Shown here: positions 6,872 through 7,255 of the stretch, piece after piece
Layout of the letters: each line of letters opens with the position of its first letter
How positions within the stretch are numbered: the first letter of the stretch is position 1
Position numbers and translations under genes: made by a program
DNA from: UBA10427 sp003500135
GTDB taxonomy: Bacteria > Bacteroidota > Bacteroidia > Cytophagales > Cyclobacteriaceae
Direction of reading: 5' to 3'
DNA length: 7,255 nt
Assembly: GCA_963966275.1 (NCBI GenBank)
Contig: CAWZYQ010000175.1
Span: forward strand, 1 to 7,255
The notes under the pieces: generated by a model
What the model was told of the DNA's origin: nothing
The model's input: only the letters and a program-made list of their open reading frames with translations
Database searches by the model: none

Positions 6872-7255
6872 CTATTCCTTTTTCTTTCCTGAGACATTCC
6901 AAATAGTGTACCTTATGTAAAACCGGGTCATCAAACCATCTAACAAATCATTTGGTAATTGCGGTAACCCAATGCCCGCAACAGACCTAAAACCGATTGA
7001 ACCTGATAACTCCAAATTCTCAACAGGACAGTAGAAGAGACCTGCGGCGCCATAAAACCCATGTGCATGGTCCACAAAATCATCTCCTTCATTTTCCAGG
7101 CCTGACCATGTCATATAATGCCATTGATAGCCGAAACCAGCATTTCCTCCAAAATCGGAGGTCCATTTTTTGCGAAAGCTCAGACCCAGGTCGAGCATCT
7201 GATCGTCCAAAATATAGTAATTTGGAAAAATGAGACGTATTCCGGTTTCATCTAG
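6872..7255 (-). CDS. C-terminal part of a probable outer-membrane beta-barrel protein (5' end outside window)
   Basis: The frame is open from the window edge (first visible codon CTA, Leu, at 7255) to TAG 6874-6872, giving 127 residues. No initiation codon is needed inside the window: the frame runs past the TTG at 7210 without a stop, so the true start is beyond the edge. The sequence alternates polar and hydrophobic/aromatic residues in strand-sized blocks. Examples are QMLDLGLSFRKKW, GGNAGFGYQWHYMTW, HGFYGAAGLFY, LELSGSIGFRSV and a last strand LMTRFYIRYTIW, separated by Gly/Asp/Asn-rich turns. This is typical of the end of an outer-membrane barrel. After the last aromatic there is a short basic tail (NVSGKKKE) that a normal barrel end lacks. 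The family cannot be named from this portion. It is the first visible gene of the envelope operon, and its stop abuts the next start. Confidence 0.65.
   Translation of the reverse strand, partial: LDETGIRLIFPNYYILDDQMLDLGLSFRKKWTSDFGGNAGFGYQWHYMTWSGLENEGDDFVDHAHGFYGAAGLFYCPVENLELSGSIGFRSVAGIGLPQLPNDLLDGLMTRFYIRYTIWNVSGKKKE
6875..6880 (-). promoter_or_regulatory. Ribosome-binding-like site for the hydrolase-fold gene
   Basis: AAGGAA on the minus strand ends 3 nt before ATG 6871, within the last lysine/glutamate codons and ahead of the TAG of the upstream gene. A purine-rich stretch (GGAAAGAAAAAGGAA) extends it. Shine-Dalgarno sites are rare in Bacteroidota, so this may simply reflect the lysine-rich C-terminus. 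Its place before an abutting TAG-ATG junction favours re-initiation or coupling. Confidence 0.35.

Noticed and set aside
6629..7233. Plus-strand frames opposite the hydrolase-fold and barrel genes.
   Set aside because: They are shadows of two well-supported minus-strand genes.
1..7255. CRISPR array, tRNA or rRNA gene, insertion sequence, or attachment site.
   Set aside because: I saw no regularly spaced repeats, no cloverleaf-like sequence, no transposase frame and no terminal inverted repeats with target duplication.

Overview
The window looks like a piece of a Bacteroidota chromosome, probably a Cytophagales-type marine or soil lineage. The evidence is low GC, a general lack of Shine-Dalgarno sites, promoter candidates of the TTTG / TAnnTTTG type, two lipoproteins with loose lipoboxes, a DUF4136 protein, and a nucleotide-transporter-like membrane protein fused to HEAT repeats and a cyclic-nucleotide-binding-like domain. 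Every supported gene is on the minus strand, so transcription runs from high to low coordinates.

Region by region, in the direction of transcription. (1) 7255-5233 is a tightly packed three-gene cell-envelope operon. It holds the C-terminal end of a probable outer-membrane beta-barrel protein, a serine-beta-lactamase-fold lipoprotein whose catalytic residues appear to be replaced, and a DUF4136 lipoprotein. The gene junctions are 0 nt and 1 nt. (2) 5232-4216 has no intact gene. From 5101 down it carries decayed coding sequence in three successive frames: first a receiver-like fragment, then the C-terminal part of a TIR-like domain. (3) 4118-936 is an intact 1060-residue protein with three parts: a 12-helix transporter-like membrane domain of the ATP/ADP-translocase (Npt/NTT) type, a long HEAT-like alpha-helical region, and a degenerate cyclic-nucleotide-binding domain. 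(4) 771-1 is the first 257 residues of a protein with two TIR-like domains, cut by the window edge.

The envelope operon reads as one functional unit of unknown role. The left half is more intriguing. A TIR-type protein, typical of NAD-dependent immune or conflict systems, sits directly downstream of a membrane transporter-like protein with a ligand-sensor-like C-terminus. Upstream of the transporter lie the remains of another TIR-like gene. A TIR/transporter conflict module with turnover of one copy is a reasonable hypothesis. Adjacency alone does not prove it, and the 164-nt gap plus a separate promoter candidate before the TIR gene allow independent expression.
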